The notes: generated by a model from the sequence alone, not told the origin. A stretch of DNA of 64,000 bases from Bradyrhizobium tropiciagri (GCF_018130505.1 NZ_JAFCKH010000006.1:248001-312000); one strand, 5' to 3'; positions 25,626-35,986 are shown, numbered from the stretch's first letter. Numbers and translations are program-made.

Positions 25626-26282
25626 CTAGTGAGAGTGATCCGGCAGCACGAGCCCGAACGTCCGGGTCAAATCCTTGACCTGCTCGGGCGACAGATGTCG
25701 CGGGTTGAGCCCGCGCAGCAGCAGATAGAGTCTGGCGGTCTCCTCCAGCTCCTCGGTGGCGAACACCGCCGCTTCCAGCGTGTCGCCGCAGACCACCGGT
25801 CCGTGATTGGCGAGCAGCACGGATGAATACTTGCCGGCCAGCCCCTTGATCGCGTCTGCGACCGCCGGATCGCCGGGCCGATAATAGGGCACCAGCGCGG
25901 TAGGCGCGCATTTCATCACGTAATAGGCCGTCAGCGGCGGCAGCGCGGCGCGCGGATCGATCTCGGGCAGCATCGAGAGTGCGACCGAATGGGTCGAGTG
26001 CAGGTGCACGACGGCGCGGGCGGCGCTGCGCGTCTGGTACAGCGCGGTGTGCAGCGGCACTTCCTTGGTCGGGGCATCGCCGGAGACGAGCCGGCCGGTG
26101 GCGTCGAGCCGCGACATCCTGGCGGGATCGAGGAAGCCGAGCGAGGCGTTGGTCGGTGTCACCAGCCAGCCGCCATCGTCGAGCCGGACGCTGATATTGC
26201 CTGAGGAGCCCGGCGTCAGCCCGCGCTCGAACAGCGAGCGGCCGAAGCGGCAGATGTCCTCACGAAGCTTTGTTTCGCTCAT
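25626..26282 (-). CDS. otnC: 3-oxo-tetronate 4-phosphate decarboxylase (class II aldolase family)
   Basis: A 218-residue class II aldolase/adducin-fold protein. The metal-binding histidines are in VVHLHSTHSVA and the phosphate-binding region is GLTPGSSGNISVRL, with LLANHGPVVCGDTLEAAVFA at the C-terminal half. Alone this would be fuculose-aldolase-like, but beside ltnD, otnI and otnK it is best read as OtnC, which decarboxylates 3-oxo-tetronate 4-phosphate to dihydroxyacetone phosphate. It is divergent from ltnD across 110 bp, so the two arms probably share control. No regulator of the pathway lies in the window. Confidence 0.85.
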   Translation of the reverse strand: MSETKLREDICRFGRSLFERGLTPGSSGNISVRLDDGGWLVTPTNASLGFLDPARMSRLDATGRLVSGDAPTKEVPLHTALYQTRSAARAVVHLHSTHSVALSMLPEIDPRAALPPLTAYYVMKCAPTALVPYYRPGDPAVADAIKGLAGKYSSVLLANHGPVVCGDTLEAAVFATEELEETARLYLLLRGLNPRHLSPEQVKDLTRTFGLVLPDHSH

Positions 26283-26392
26283 GCCGTTTCGCTTTGGCGC
26301 TATCCGTTTCCCGAGTTGTCTCATGCTTTGGCAGCGCGGCCAAGCCGTGATAGGCAAGCAATCAAAGTCGCTAAAAATCGAGGGATCGCCGG

Positions 26393-27304
26393 ATGTCCAG
26401 TTCCGCAACACCACGCGTCGCCGTCATCGGGCTCGGCTCGATGGGATACGGCATGGCGACCTCGCTGAAGCGCGCCGGCTTTGCGGTCACCGGCTGCGAT
26501 GTGTCGGCCGAGTCCGTCGCGCGCTTCGTCGGTGACGGCGGCAAGGGCGCCAAATCGCCGGCCGAAGCGGCCAAGGATGCCGACATCGTCGTCAGCGTTG
26601 TCGTCAATGCCGCGCAGACCGAGACTATTTTGTTCGGCAAGGATGGCGCAGCGGAAACGCTGGCCAAGGACGCCGTCTTCATCTCCTCTGCGACCATGGA
26701 CCCCGAGATCGCGCGGCGCCTCGCCAAGCAGCTCGAGGCGACCGGCCGGCATTATCTCGACGCCCCGATCTCCGGCGGCGCGCAGCGCGCGGCGCAGGGC
26801 GAGCTCACTATCCTCGCCTCGGGCAGTCCGGCGGCGTTCGCGAAGGCGCGGCCGGCGCTGGATGCGATGGCCGCAAAGCTCTACGAGCTCGGCGATGCCG
26901 CGGGGCAGGGCGCTGCGTTCAAGATGATCAACCAGCTGCTCGCCGGCGTGCACATCGCCGCGGCCTCGGAGGCGATCGCCTTCGCCGCCAAGCAGGGTCT
27001 CGATATCCGCAAGGTCTATGAGGTGATCACGGCCTCCGCCGGCAATTCCTGGATGTTCGAGAACCGCATGCCGCACGTTCTCGACGGCGACTATGCGCCG
27101 CGCAGCGCGGTCGAGATTTTCGTCAAGGACCTCGGCATCATCCAGGACATGGCGCGCAACGCCCGCTTCCCGGTGCCGGTCTCGGCCGCCGCGCTGCAGA
27201 TGTTCCTGATGACGTCAGCCGCCGGAATGGGCCGCGACGACGACGCGTCGGTGGCGCGGATGTATGCGCAGGTCACCGGCACCAAGCTTCCCGGCGAGAA
27301 ATAA
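26393..27304 (+). CDS. ltnD: L-threonate dehydrogenase-type beta-hydroxyacid dehydrogenase
   Basis: A 303-residue beta-hydroxyacid dehydrogenase: N-terminal Rossmann loop VAVIGLGSMGYGMATSLKRA, substrate motif LDAPISGGAQRA and catalytic-lysine motif AAFKMINQLLAG. The following otnI and otnK genes identify it as the LtnD-type enzyme that oxidises L-threonate (or a stereoisomer) to 2-oxo-tetronate with NAD. Which tetronate isomer is used cannot be read from sequence. It leads the three-gene plus-strand operon. Confidence 0.85.
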   Translation: MSSSATPRVAVIGLGSMGYGMATSLKRAGFAVTGCDVSAESVARFVGDGGKGAKSPAEAAKDADIVVSVVVNAAQTETILFGKDGAAETLAKDAVFISSATMDPEIARRLAKQLEATGRHYLDAPISGGAQRAAQGELTILASGSPAAFAKARPALDAMAAKLYELGDAAGQGAAFKMINQLLAGVHIAAASEAIAFAAKQGLDIRKVYEVITASAGNSWMFENRMPHVLDGDYAPRSAVEIFVKDLGIIQDMARNARFPVPVSAAALQMFLMTSAAGMGRDDDASVARMYAQVTGTKLPGEK

Positions 27305-27317
27305 GAGGACTTTTGCA

Positions 27318-28100
27318 ATGCCCCGCTTTGCCGCCAACCTCACCATGATGTTCAACGAGGTCCCGTTCCTCGACCGCTTCGATGCGGCGGCGAAGGCGGG
27401 CTTCACCGCGGTGGAATTCCTGTTTCCTTACGATCATCCGGCCGAGGAGGTCGGCAAGCGGCTGAGGGCCGCCGGGCTGACGCAGGCGCTGTTCAACCTG
27501 CCGCCGGGCGACTGGAACGCCGGCGAGAAGGGCTTTGCCGCGCTGCCGGACCGCTTCGCCGACCTGCAAGCGAGCCTGAAGACCGCGCTGCCTTATGCGC
27601 AGGCGACCGGCGTCAAGCGGGTGCATCTGATGGCCGGCATCGCCGACCGCAGCGATGCCAGGGCCGTCGCGGCGTTTCGCAAATCGGTCGCCCATGCCGC
27701 CGAGTTCTTCGCCCCGCATGGGCTCGACGTCGTGATCGAGCCGATCAACCCGCGCAACGTGCCCGGCTACTTCCTCAACGACTTCATCTTCGCGCGCGAC
27801 CTGATCAACGAGCTGAAGATGGCGAACCTGAAGCTGCAGTTCGACATCTATCACTGCCAGATCATCCACGGCGACGTCACCATGCGGCTGCGCGAGATGA
27901 TGCCGATCATCGGCCACGTCCAGATCGCCTCGATCCCCTCGCGCAACGAGCCCGACGGCGAGGAGCTGAACTATCCGTTCCTGTTCGCCGAGCTCGACCG
28001 GCTCGGCTATGGCGGCTTCGTCGGCTGCGAATACAATCCGCGCGGTAAGACCACCGACGGTCTCGACTGGTTCAAGCCCTATGCCGGAGTGAAGCCGTGA
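27318..28100 (+). CDS. otnI: 2-oxo-tetronate isomerase (hydroxypyruvate isomerase family)
   Basis: A 260-residue TIM-barrel sugar-acid isomerase. It begins MPRFAANLTMMFNEVPFLDR; the acidic active-site residues are in VIEPINPRNVPGYFL and VGCEYNPRGKT, and the metal region is FDIYHCQIIHGDVTMRLREM. In the established pathway OtnI converts 2-oxo-tetronate to 3-oxo-tetronate. ATG 27318 is 13 bp after ltnD, and the stop overlaps the otnK GTG start by 4 nt. Confidence 0.88.
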   Translation: MPRFAANLTMMFNEVPFLDRFDAAAKAGFTAVEFLFPYDHPAEEVGKRLRAAGLTQALFNLPPGDWNAGEKGFAALPDRFADLQASLKTALPYAQATGVKRVHLMAGIADRSDARAVAAFRKSVAHAAEFFAPHGLDVVIEPINPRNVPGYFLNDFIFARDLINELKMANLKLQFDIYHCQIIHGDVTMRLREMMPIIGHVQIASIPSRNEPDGEELNYPFLFAELDRLGYGGFVGCEYNPRGKTTDGLDWFKPYAGVKP

Positions 28101-29386
28101 GTTCAGCCGCGAAACTGTCCCTCGGCTGCGTTGCCGACGACTATACCGGCGCCTCGGACCTCGCCAACACGCTGACCCGCGCCGGCCTGCGCACCGTGCA
28201 GACCATCGGCGTGCCGGCCGACGATCTGGCGCTGCCCGAGGTCGATGCTGTTGTGGTCTCACTGAAGAGCCGCTCGATCGAGGCCGGGCTTGCCGTGACG
28301 CGCTCGCGCGACGCTGAGAAATGGCTGCGCGGCCGCGGTGCCAAACATATCCTGTTCAAGATCTGCTCGACCTTCGATTCCACCGACGCCGGCAATATCG
28401 GCCCCGTCATGGATGCGCTGCGCGCCGATTCCGGCGATGCCATCGTGCTGGTGACCCCGGCCTTCCCGGAGACCGGCCGCACCATCTACCAGGGCAATCT
28501 GTTCGTCGGCGCGGTGCCGCTGAACGAGAGCCCGCTGAAGGACCACCCGCTCAACCCGATGCACGATTCCAATCTGGTCCGGGTGCTGGCGCGCCAGAGC
28601 AAGACCACGGTCGGGCTGGTCGATCTCGCAACGCTGACCCGCGGCGCGGACGCAGTCCGGGCCAAGCTGAAGGATCTCGCCGCCAAGGGCATTGGCGCCG
28701 CCGTCATCGACGCGGTGTTCGACCGCGACCTCGAGACCATCGGCCAGGTCGCGCTCGACCACCGCGTCTCGGTCGGCGCCTCAGGCATCGGGCTTGGCCT
28801 CGCGCGGGCGCTGGTCGCCGCGGGCAGCGCCAAGCCGGATGCCGTCAGCGCAATATCCGGGGCCGCAGTCGGCGGCCCGGCCGCATGCCTCGCCGGAAGC
28901 TGCTCGCAGGCGACCCTGCAGCAGATCGCCAACGCCGAAAAGGTCATGCCGGTGCTGCACCTCGATCCCGAGCGGGTGATCGCCGGTAGGGACGAGGCGC
29001 AGCGCGCGCTCGCCTGGGCGAAAGACAGGATCGGCGACGGTCCGATCCTGATCGCGAGCAGCTCGACACCGGACGAGGTGGCAGCCCTGCAATCCCGGCA
29101 TGGCCGTGATGCAGCCGGACATGCCATCGAGCAGGCGATGGCCGATATCGCGGAAGGTCTGGTCAAATCCGGCGTGCGCCGGCTGGTGGTCGCCGGTGGC
29201 GAAACCTCAGGCGCCGTGGTCGATCGGCTCGGCATCCCCGGCTTCCTCGTCGGTGCGGAAATCGCTGCAGGCGTGCCGGTTTTGCGCGCCGTCGGCGCCA
29301 AAGACGGCGAGATGCTGCTGGCCCTGAAATCGGGCAATTTCGGCGGTCCGGAGTTTTTCTCCGACGCGCTCGCGTTGATGCGCTGA
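28097..29386 (+). CDS. otnK: 3-oxo-tetronate kinase (former DUF1537)
   Basis: A 429-residue four-carbon acid-sugar kinase. The N-terminal domain starts LGCVADDYTGASDLANTL, with the acidic pair used for substrate; FKICSTFDSTDAGNIGPV and VTPAFPETGRTIYQGNLFV are family hallmarks. The C-terminal nucleotide-binding domain includes VVAGGETSGAVVDRLGI. The GTG start at 28097 overlaps the otnI stop. It phosphorylates 3-oxo-tetronate, giving the OtnC substrate, so the pathway to dihydroxyacetone phosphate is complete in the window apart from a transporter. Confidence 0.9.
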   Translation: MSSAAKLSLGCVADDYTGASDLANTLTRAGLRTVQTIGVPADDLALPEVDAVVVSLKSRSIEAGLAVTRSRDAEKWLRGRGAKHILFKICSTFDSTDAGNIGPVMDALRADSGDAIVLVTPAFPETGRTIYQGNLFVGAVPLNESPLKDHPLNPMHDSNLVRVLARQSKTTVGLVDLATLTRGADAVRAKLKDLAAKGIGAAVIDAVFDRDLETIGQVALDHRVSVGASGIGLGLARALVAAGSAKPDAVSAISGAAVGGPAACLAGSCSQATLQQIANAEKVMPVLHLDPERVIAGRDEAQRALAWAKDRIGDGPILIASSSTPDEVAALQSRHGRDAAGHAIEQAMADIAEGLVKSGVRRLVVAGGETSGAVVDRLGIPGFLVGAEIAAGVPVLRAVGAKDGEMLLALKSGNFGGPEFFSDALALMR

Positions 29387-29557
29387 CGCGTTCGTCGCGC
29401 AGCGCGTCGCGTTGACGACGCGCGTCTCCGTAGTTGAACGGGGAAACAAATTAACCGTACCGAAGGAGGCGAGCTGGCTTTGATGCTTGCGGCGTCCCGC
29501 AGCGCCGGCGTTTCCGTACTACCGGACCTCGCGAGCCCGGCACCAAGAGATTTCCCG

Positions 29558-31249
29558 ATGTTTGCCAAGTTCTCGATCCGCGCCAAGCTGATTGCCGCGG
29601 TAGCGTTTCTGCTGGTCGCGATGGCAGGTGTGGGCCTGCTGGCCGTCACCAACATGCGGTCGATCAACGCCAACACCGTCGAGATCACGACGAGCTGGCT
29701 GCCGAGCGTGCGGGCGCTTGGCGATCTGCGCGCCGGCGTCATCACCTACCGCAACGTGATCCGCGAGCACATGCTGGCCGAGACGCTGGAGGACAAGCAG
29801 GCACAGGAAAAGACCCTTGCGATGGTGGTGGAGGCCAACACCAAGATCCGCGCGGCCTATGAGCCGATGATCTCCTCGCCGGAGGAGCGCGCGCTCTACA
29901 ATCAATGGGCCGATGCCTGGACCCGTTACAAGAAGGGCACCGAGCAGGTGATGGAACTGTCGCGCAAGGAAGCCGGCAAGATCCCGCACGAGGCCCATCA
30001 GCTGAACGCGAACACGGTGAACAAGATCGGGCTCGACGCCGACGAGATCCTGCGCAAGTCCATCGACCTCAACAATGCCGGCGCCGACAGGGCCGCGCGG
30101 GACGCGGCGAACAGCTACGCGTCGGCCCTGATGCTGCTCGCCGTGATCATCGGCGCGGCCATCATCATCGGCGTCGGCGTCAGCGTCTACACGGTCCGCG
30201 ACATTTCGGCCGGCATCGCCTCGATCGTCACGCCGATGCAGGCGCTGGGTCGCGGCGATCTCACCGCCGTCGTGCCGCACCAGGGCGAGAAGACCGAGAT
30301 CGGCGCGATGGCCGACACGCTGCAGGTGTTCAAGGAAGCCCTGATCGCCAAGAAGGCCGCCGATGAGGCCGCCGCCGCCGATGCCGAAGCCAAGATCGAG
30401 CGCGGCCGACGGGTCGACGCGATCACCCGCAATTTCGAGCAGATGATCGGCGAGATCGTGCAGACCGTATCGTCGGCTTCGACCCAGCTCGAAGCTTCCG
30501 CCAGCACGCTGTCGTCGACCGCGCGGCGCGCGCAGGAGCTGACCACCTCGGTCTCGGCCGCTTCCGAGGAGGCCTCCACCAACGTCCAGTCGGTGGCCTC
30601 GGCGACCGAGGAGCTGTCGTCGTCGGTGACCGAGATCAGCCGGCAGGTGCAGGAATCGGCGCGGATGGCGGGCGATGCCGTCGGCCAGGCCCGTACCACC
30701 AATGACCGCGTCAGCGAGCTGTCGAAGGCCGCCGCCCGCATCGGCGACGTCGTCGAGCTGATCAACACCATCGCCGGGCAGACTAACCTGCTGGCGCTCA
30801 ACGCCACCATCGAGGCGGCGCGCGCCGGCGAGGCCGGCCGCGGCTTTGCCGTGGTCGCCTCGGAAGTGAAGGCGCTGGCCGAGCAGACCGCGAAGGCCAC
30901 CGGGGAGATCGGCCAGCAGATCGCCGGCATCCAGGCCGCGACACAGGAATCGGTCGGCGCGATCAAGGAGATTTCCTCGACCATCGAGCGGCTCTCGGAG
31001 ATCTCCTCGACCATCGCCGCGGCGGTCGAAGAGCAGGGCGCGGCGACGCAGGAGATTTCCCGCAACGTGCAGCAGGCCGCGCAGGGCACCCAGCAGGTCT
31101 CGGCCAACATCGTCGACGTGCAGCACGGCGCGACCGAGACCGGCTCGGCCTCGAACCAGGTGCTGTCAGCGGCGCAATCGCTGTCGGGCGACAGCAACCG
31201 CCTCAAGCTCGAGGTCGGTAAATTCCTCGATGCGGTGCGGGCCGCCTGA
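29558..31249 (+). CDS. Methyl-accepting chemotaxis protein
   Basis: A 563-residue chemoreceptor. TM1 spans about residues 9-32 ([20 protein letters not shown]), followed by a four-helix-bundle periplasmic sensor to about 185, TM2 ([20 protein letters not shown]), a HAMP domain and a long coiled-coil signalling domain with the highly conserved hairpin [21 protein letters not shown] use ATG 29558 ([11 protein letters not shown]). A TTG/ATG pair at 29480-29483 behind a strong AAGGAGG could add about 25 residues. No CheR/CheB docking pentapeptide ends the protein. It follows otnK by 171 bp in the same direction, so a link to tetronates is possible but unproven. Confidence 0.9.
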   Translation: MFAKFSIRAKLIAAVAFLLVAMAGVGLLAVTNMRSINANTVEITTSWLPSVRALGDLRAGVITYRNVIREHMLAETLEDKQAQEKTLAMVVEANTKIRAAYEPMISSPEERALYNQWADAWTRYKKGTEQVMELSRKEAGKIPHEAHQLNANTVNKIGLDADEILRKSIDLNNAGADRAARDAANSYASALMLLAVIIGAAIIIGVGVSVYTVRDISAGIASIVTPMQALGRGDLTAVVPHQGEKTEIGAMADTLQVFKEALIAKKAADEAAAADAEAKIERGRRVDAITRNFEQMIGEIVQTVSSASTQLEASASTLSSTARRAQELTTSVSAASEEASTNVQSVASATEELSSSVTEISRQVQESARMAGDAVGQARTTNDRVSELSKAAARIGDVVELINTIAGQTNLLALNATIEAARAGEAGRGFAVVASEVKALAEQTAKATGEIGQQIAGIQAATQESVGAIKEISSTIERLSEISSTIAAAVEEQGAATQEISRNVQQAAQGTQQVSANIVDVQHGATETGSASNQVLSAAQSLSGDSNRLKLEVGKFLDAVRAA

Positions 31250-31599
31250 TCAGACGGTCCGGGCGGGCCGTTGCCCGGGCAACCGACCGCCATCCGCGCG
31301 GCAAGCTTGCAACGCCGCACCGCGTTTTCGCAGACCTGCGTTGCGCTGGCTCGATGCAGCCGACGGAATGTCCGGAATCCGCAAGGTTCTGACAGCATCG
31401 GGCGTCTCAGCTCCCGCGCCGGGGCGGCAAGGATCGGACGGATGCTTGCGCTCTCACTGAGGATGCCAAGGAAGTGAAGCGCATCACGGCCGCGCGGGTT
31501 GGCGTTTTGCCCTGCATCGGGTAAATCCACCCGGCGGAACAGCCTTTTGCTCGCCGATTCCGTTTGCCTGGGCAGGCTTATTTCGGGAACGCCTCTTTT
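31250..31599. other. Non-coding gap between chemoreceptor and RND pump
   Basis: A 350-bp stretch without a convincing gene. A 14-bp perfect palindrome GTTGCCCGGGCAAC sits at 31270-31283, shortly after the chemoreceptor stop, and could be part of a terminator. A promoter for the pump operon is expected in the right half but I cannot identify one. Confidence 0.5.
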
Positions 31600-34500
31600 A
31601 TGATCGCACTGGTCCGTATCGCGCTGAGCCGGCCATATACTTTCGTCGTGCTCGCGCTGCTCCTCCTGATCATCGGACCCTTGGCGGCGTTGCGCACGCC
31701 AACCGACATCTTTCCCGATATCCGCATCCCCGTGATCGGCGTGGTCTGGCAGTACACGGGCTTGCCGCCTGACCAGATGAGCGGGCGCATCACGACGCCG
31801 TTCCAGCGCGCGCTGACCACGACCGTCAACGACATCGAGCACATCGTCGCCAATTCCTATAATGGCGTCGGCATCATCAAGATCTTCTTCCAGCCCGGCG
31901 TCGACATCCGCACCGCCAACGCGCAGGTCACCGCGATCTCGCAGACCCTGCTAAAGCAGATGCCGCCGGGCGCGACGCCGCCGCTGATCCTGAACTACAG
32001 CGCGTCCACCGTGCCGATCATCCAGGTGGCGCTGTCCGGCGACGGGCTGACCGAGCAGAACCTTGCCGATATCGGCATCAACCAGCTGCGCACGCCGCTG
32101 GTCACGGTGCCGGGCGCCGCGATTCCCTATCCGTTCGGCGGCAAGCAGCGCCAGGTCCAGATCGACCTCAACCCGACCTCGCTGCAGGCGCGCGGCCTGT
32201 CCGGGCAGGACGTCGCCAATGCGCTCGCCGCGCAGAACCTGATCACGCCGGTCGGCACCCAGAAGATCGGCAGTTTCGAATACACCATCAACCTCAACAA
32301 CTCGCCGCTCCGGCTCGAGGAGCTCGGCGACCTGCCGATCAAGCAGGTCAACGGCGCGATGGTCTATGTGCGCGACGTCGCCAGCGTGCGCGACGGCAAT
32401 CCGCCGCAGACCAACATCGTCCATGTCGACGGCAACCGTTCGGTGCTGATGATGGTGCTGAAGGCCGGCGCCACCTCGACGCTCGATATCATCTCCGGCA
32501 TCAAGCAGAAGGTGATCGACGTCAAGGACCAGATGCCGGATGCGCTCAAGATCGGCTTCATCGGCGACCAGTCGGTGTTCGTCCGCGGCGCGATCACCGG
32601 CGTCGCCTTCGAGGGCGTGATCGCCGCGCTCTTGACCAGCGTGATGATCCTCTTGTTCCTCGGCAGCTGGCGCTCGACCGTCATCATCGCGGTCTCGATC
32701 CCGCTGTCGGTGCTCGGCGCCATCATCATGTTGTCGGCGATCGGCGAGACGCTGAACATCATGACGCTCGGCGGCCTTGCGCTCGCGGTCGGCATCCTGG
32801 TCGACGACGCCACGGTGACGATCGAGAACATCAATTACCACCTTGAGCAGGGCAAGCCGGTCGAGCAGTCGATCCTCGACGGCGCCAACCAGATCGTGAC
32901 GCCGGCGTTCGTCTCGCTGCTCTGCATCTGCATCGTGTTCGTGCCGATGTTCTTCCTGACCGGCGTGGCGCGCTTCCTGTTCGTGCCGATGGCCGAAGCG
33001 GTGATGTTCGCGATGATCTGGTCGTTCATCCTGTCGCGCACCTTGGTGCCGACGATGGCGAACTATCTGCTGCAGCCGCATGTCCATCACGAGGGCGCGC
33101 CGCCGAAATCGCGCAACCCCTTCGTCTGGTTCCAGCGCGGCTTCGAGGCGCGGTTCGAGCGCATCCGCCGCGGCTACCAGGGCCTCTTGGCGATGGCGCT
33201 GGGCCACCGTGCGGTGTTCGTCAGCTGCTTCCTCGCGGTGGTCGCCGCCTCGTTCCTGCTGGTGCCGTTCCTCGGCCGCAACTTCTTCCCGTCGGTCGAC
33301 GCCGGCAACATCCTGATCCATGTCCGCACCCAGGTCGGCACCCGCGTCGAGGAGACCGCCAACCAGCTCGCCGACGTCCAGAAGGCGATCCGCAAGCTGA
33401 TCCCGGGCGAGATCGAGACCATGACCGACAACATCGGCATGCCGATCTCCGGTATCAACATGACCTACAACAACACTGGCGTGATCGGCCCGCAGGACGG
33501 CGACATCCAGATCCGCCTGAAGGAAGATCACAAGCCGACCGAAGAGCATGTGCGGACGCTGCGCGAGCAGCTGCCGCGGCTGTTCCCGGGCACCAGCTTC
33601 GCGTTCCTGCCGGCCGACATCGTCAGCCAGATCCTCAACTTCGGCGCACCGGCGCCGATCGACCTGCAGATCCGCGGCGCCAATCTCGAGGCCAACTTCG
33701 CCTATGCCAACAAGCTGCTGGCCAAGATCAAGCGCATCCCCGGCATCGCCGATGCGCGCATCCAGCAGTCGCCGAACAACCCGACCTTCAACATCGATGT
33801 CGACCGCACCCGCGCGCAATATGTCGGCCTGACCGAGCGCGACGTCACCAACTCGCTGGTCGTCAACCTCGCCGGCTCCTCGCAGGTCGCGCCGACCTAC
33901 TACCTCAATCCCGACAACGGCGTGTCCTATTCGATCGTGATGCAGACGCCGCAGTACCAGATCGACTCCTTGAGCGCGCTGCAGACCCTGCCGATCACCG
34001 CGACCGGCAACACCCAGGCGCCGATCCTCGGCGGCATCGCCGACATCAAGCGCGCGACCTCGAGCGCGGTGGTGTCGCAATACGACATCCAGTCGCTGGT
34101 GCAGATCTACGCCACGACGCAGGGGCGCGACCTCGGCGGCGTTGCCACCGACGTGCGCAAGTTGATCGCCGATACCGCCAAGGAAGTGCCGAAGGGCTCG
34201 TCCGTGGTGCTGCTCGGCCAGGTGCAGACCATGAACTCGGCGTTCACCGGCCTGCTGTTCGGTCTGCTCGGCGCGGTGGTGCTGATCTACTTCCTGATCG
34301 TGGTGAACTTCCAGTCCTGGTCGGATCCGTTCGTGATCATCACCGCGCTGCCCGCGGCGCTCGCCGGCATCGTGTGGATGCTGTTCACGACCGAGACCAC
34401 GCTGTCGGTGCCGGCGCTGACCGGCGCCATCATGTGCATGGGTGTCGCGACCGCCAACAGCGTGCTGGTGATCAGTTTCGCCCGCGAGCGCTACGAGGAT

Positions 34501-34779
34501 CTCGGCGACCCCATCGCGGCGGCGCTGGAGGCCGGTTTCGTCCGCTTCCGCCCGGTGCTGATGACCGCGCTCGCCATGATCATCGGCATGGCGCCGATGG
34601 CGCTGGGGCTCGGCGAGGGCGGCGAGCAGAACGCGCCGCTCGGCCGGGCGGTGATCGGCGGCCTGATCTTCGCCACCTTCGCGACCCTGATGTTTGTCCC
34701 CGTGGTATTCAGTATGGTACACAAGAAGCAAGGCGCCAAAGCCGCCGCCTCATCGGAGATTCCGCATGCCGCCCACTGA
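31600..34779 (+). CDS. RND efflux transporter, HAE1-type inner-membrane pump
   Basis: A 1059-residue pump with the twelve-span, two-large-loop layout of AcrB. The N-terminus MIALVRIALSRPYTFVVLAL, the proton-relay Asp pair in LALAVGILVDDATVTIENI (TM4) and the second-half span AIMCMGVATANSVLVISFAR are diagnostic. A TTG at 31564 would extend it by 12 residues, but the ATG at 31600 fits the family start. It is unusual in lying upstream of its adaptor and overlapping it by 14 nt; no outer-membrane channel gene is nearby. The substrate may be drugs or plant phenolics. Confidence 0.93.
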   Translation: MIALVRIALSRPYTFVVLALLLLIIGPLAALRTPTDIFPDIRIPVIGVVWQYTGLPPDQMSGRITTPFQRALTTTVNDIEHIVANSYNGVGIIKIFFQPGVDIRTANAQVTAISQTLLKQMPPGATPPLILNYSASTVPIIQVALSGDGLTEQNLADIGINQLRTPLVTVPGAAIPYPFGGKQRQVQIDLNPTSLQARGLSGQDVANALAAQNLITPVGTQKIGSFEYTINLNNSPLRLEELGDLPIKQVNGAMVYVRDVASVRDGNPPQTNIVHVDGNRSVLMMVLKAGATSTLDIISGIKQKVIDVKDQMPDALKIGFIGDQSVFVRGAITGVAFEGVIAALLTSVMILLFLGSWRSTVIIAVSIPLSVLGAIIMLSAIGETLNIMTLGGLALAVGILVDDATVTIENINYHLEQGKPVEQSILDGANQIVTPAFVSLLCICIVFVPMFFLTGVARFLFVPMAEAVMFAMIWSFILSRTLVPTMANYLLQPHVHHEGAPPKSRNPFVWFQRGFEARFERIRRGYQGLLAMALGHRAVFVSCFLAVVAASFLLVPFLGRNFFPSVDAGNILIHVRTQVGTRVEETANQLADVQKAIRKLIPGEIETMTDNIGMPISGINMTYNNTGVIGPQDGDIQIRLKEDHKPTEEHVRTLREQLPRLFPGTSFAFLPADIVSQILNFGAPAPIDLQIRGANLEANFAYANKLLAKIKRIPGIADARIQQSPNNPTFNIDVDRTRAQYVGLTERDVTNSLVVNLAGSSQVAPTYYLNPDNGVSYSIVMQTPQYQIDSLSALQTLPITATGNTQAPILGGIADIKRATSSAVVSQYDIQSLVQIYATTQGRDLGGVATDVRKLIADTAKEVPKGSSVVLLGQVQTMNSAFTGLLFGLLGAVVLIYFLIVVNFQSWSDPFVIITALPAALAGIVWMLFTTETTLSVPALTGAIMCMGVATANSVLVISFARERYEDLGDPIAAALEAGFVRFRPVLMTALAMIIGMAPMALGLGEGGEQNAPLGRAVIGGLIFATFATLMFVPVVFSMVHKKQGAKAAASSEIPHAAH

Positions 34780-35968
34780 GCAGCGCCCCCCGGTTTCGCG
34801 CCGGAAATTGGGCATCTTCGGCGTGGTGGCACTGGTTGGCGCCGGCCTGATCGTCGGCACCGGCATCCGCGCCCGCGAGGAGCAGGGCACCAAGCTGAAG
34901 GAGTGGACCGACGACCAGGCCATTCCGAGCGTCGCCGTGGCGCTGCCGAGCGCCAAGGCGCTCAGCCCGACCATCGACCTGCCGGGCCGCCTCGAAGCTT
35001 ATTATCGCGCGCCGATCTTCGCCCGCGTCTCCGGCTACCTGAAGACCTGGGACGCCGACATCGGCGCCCGGGTCAAGGCCGGCCAGGTGATCGCAGAGAT
35101 CGAAGCCCCCGACCTCGACCAGCAATTGCTGCAGGCGCGCGCCGACCTCGCCAGCGCCCAGGCCAGCGCCAAGCTGTCGGAAGCGACGCTGAACCGGCGC
35201 AAGACGCTGGTGGCCTCGAACTTCGTCTCCGCCCAGGAGATCGACGAGCGCACCGCCGACCTCTCCAACAAGAACGGCGCGGTGAAGGCCGGCCAGGCCA
35301 ATGTGGAGCGGCTCGAGGCGCTCGCCGGCTACAAGAAGATCACGGCGCCGTTCGACGGCGTGGTGACCTCGCGCGACACCGACGTCGGCGCGCTGATCAA
35401 TGCCGGTGGCGGCTCCGGCCCGGCGATGTTCACGATCTCGGACATCAAGAAGCTGCGCGTCTACGTCAACGTGCCGCAGAATTATGTGCCGGCGATCAAG
35501 ATCGGCGCCAAGGCGACGCTGGTGCTGCCGGACTATCCCAACCGCAGCTTCCAGGCGACGGTCGAAGCCTCCTCGCAGGCGGTCGACGTCTCCTCCGGCA
35601 CCACGCGGATGCAGCTCGGGCTCGACAACTCCTCGGGCGAACTGATGCCGGGCAGCTATGCCAGCGTGAAGCTGAACCTGCAGCGCGACTCGACGCCGCT
35701 GAGCATTCCCGCCAGCGCGCTGATCTTCAACAGCAACGGCCTGCGCGTCGCCACCGTGACACCGGACGACAAGGTGCTGTTCAAGACGGTGAAGATCAGC
35801 CGCGACCTCGGCAAGGATATCGAGATCGCCTCCGGCCTCTCGCCCGACGACCGCATCATCACCGCGCCGCCGGACGGCCTTTCCGACGGCGACCAGGTCC
35901 GCGTCACCGGCGCCGGCGCCAAGGGCAAGCCGACGACGGCCTCCGAAAAGCAGGACGTGAAGGGTTAG
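34766..35968 (+). CDS. RND periplasmic adaptor (membrane fusion protein)
   Basis: A 400-residue HlyD/AcrA-type adaptor: one N-terminal membrane span (LGIFGVVALVGAGLIVGTGI), a lipoyl-like half motif YRAPIFARVSGYLKTWDADI, a coiled-coil hairpin (about residues 120-180), the second lipoyl half ITAPFDGVVTSRDTDVGALI and a beta-barrel domain. It lacks a lipobox. It is translationally coupled to the pump and links it to an outer-membrane channel encoded elsewhere. Confidence 0.92.
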   Translation: MPPTEQRPPVSRRKLGIFGVVALVGAGLIVGTGIRAREEQGTKLKEWTDDQAIPSVAVALPSAKALSPTIDLPGRLEAYYRAPIFARVSGYLKTWDADIGARVKAGQVIAEIEAPDLDQQLLQARADLASAQASAKLSEATLNRRKTLVASNFVSAQEIDERTADLSNKNGAVKAGQANVERLEALAGYKKITAPFDGVVTSRDTDVGALINAGGGSGPAMFTISDIKKLRVYVNVPQNYVPAIKIGAKATLVLPDYPNRSFQATVEASSQAVDVSSGTTRMQLGLDNSSGELMPGSYASVKLNLQRDSTPLSIPASALIFNSNGLRVATVTPDDKVLFKTVKISRDLGKDIEIASGLSPDDRIITAPPDGLSDGDQVRVTGAGAKGKPTTASEKQDVKG

Positions 35969-35986
35969 TCACCTCGGCACGGATCC

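Noticed and set aside
29480-29557. Longer chemoreceptor start at TTG/ATG behind AAGGAGG
   Set aside because: It would add about 25 residues before the membrane anchor, unlike the family; kept only as an alternative because the ribosome site is strong.
31951-34731. Very long minus-strand open frame of more than 900 codons opposite the RND pump
   Set aside because: The pump on the plus strand has full family motifs; the antisense frame is rich in His, Arg, Asp and Gln with no recognisable domain, the usual effect of third-position GC bias.
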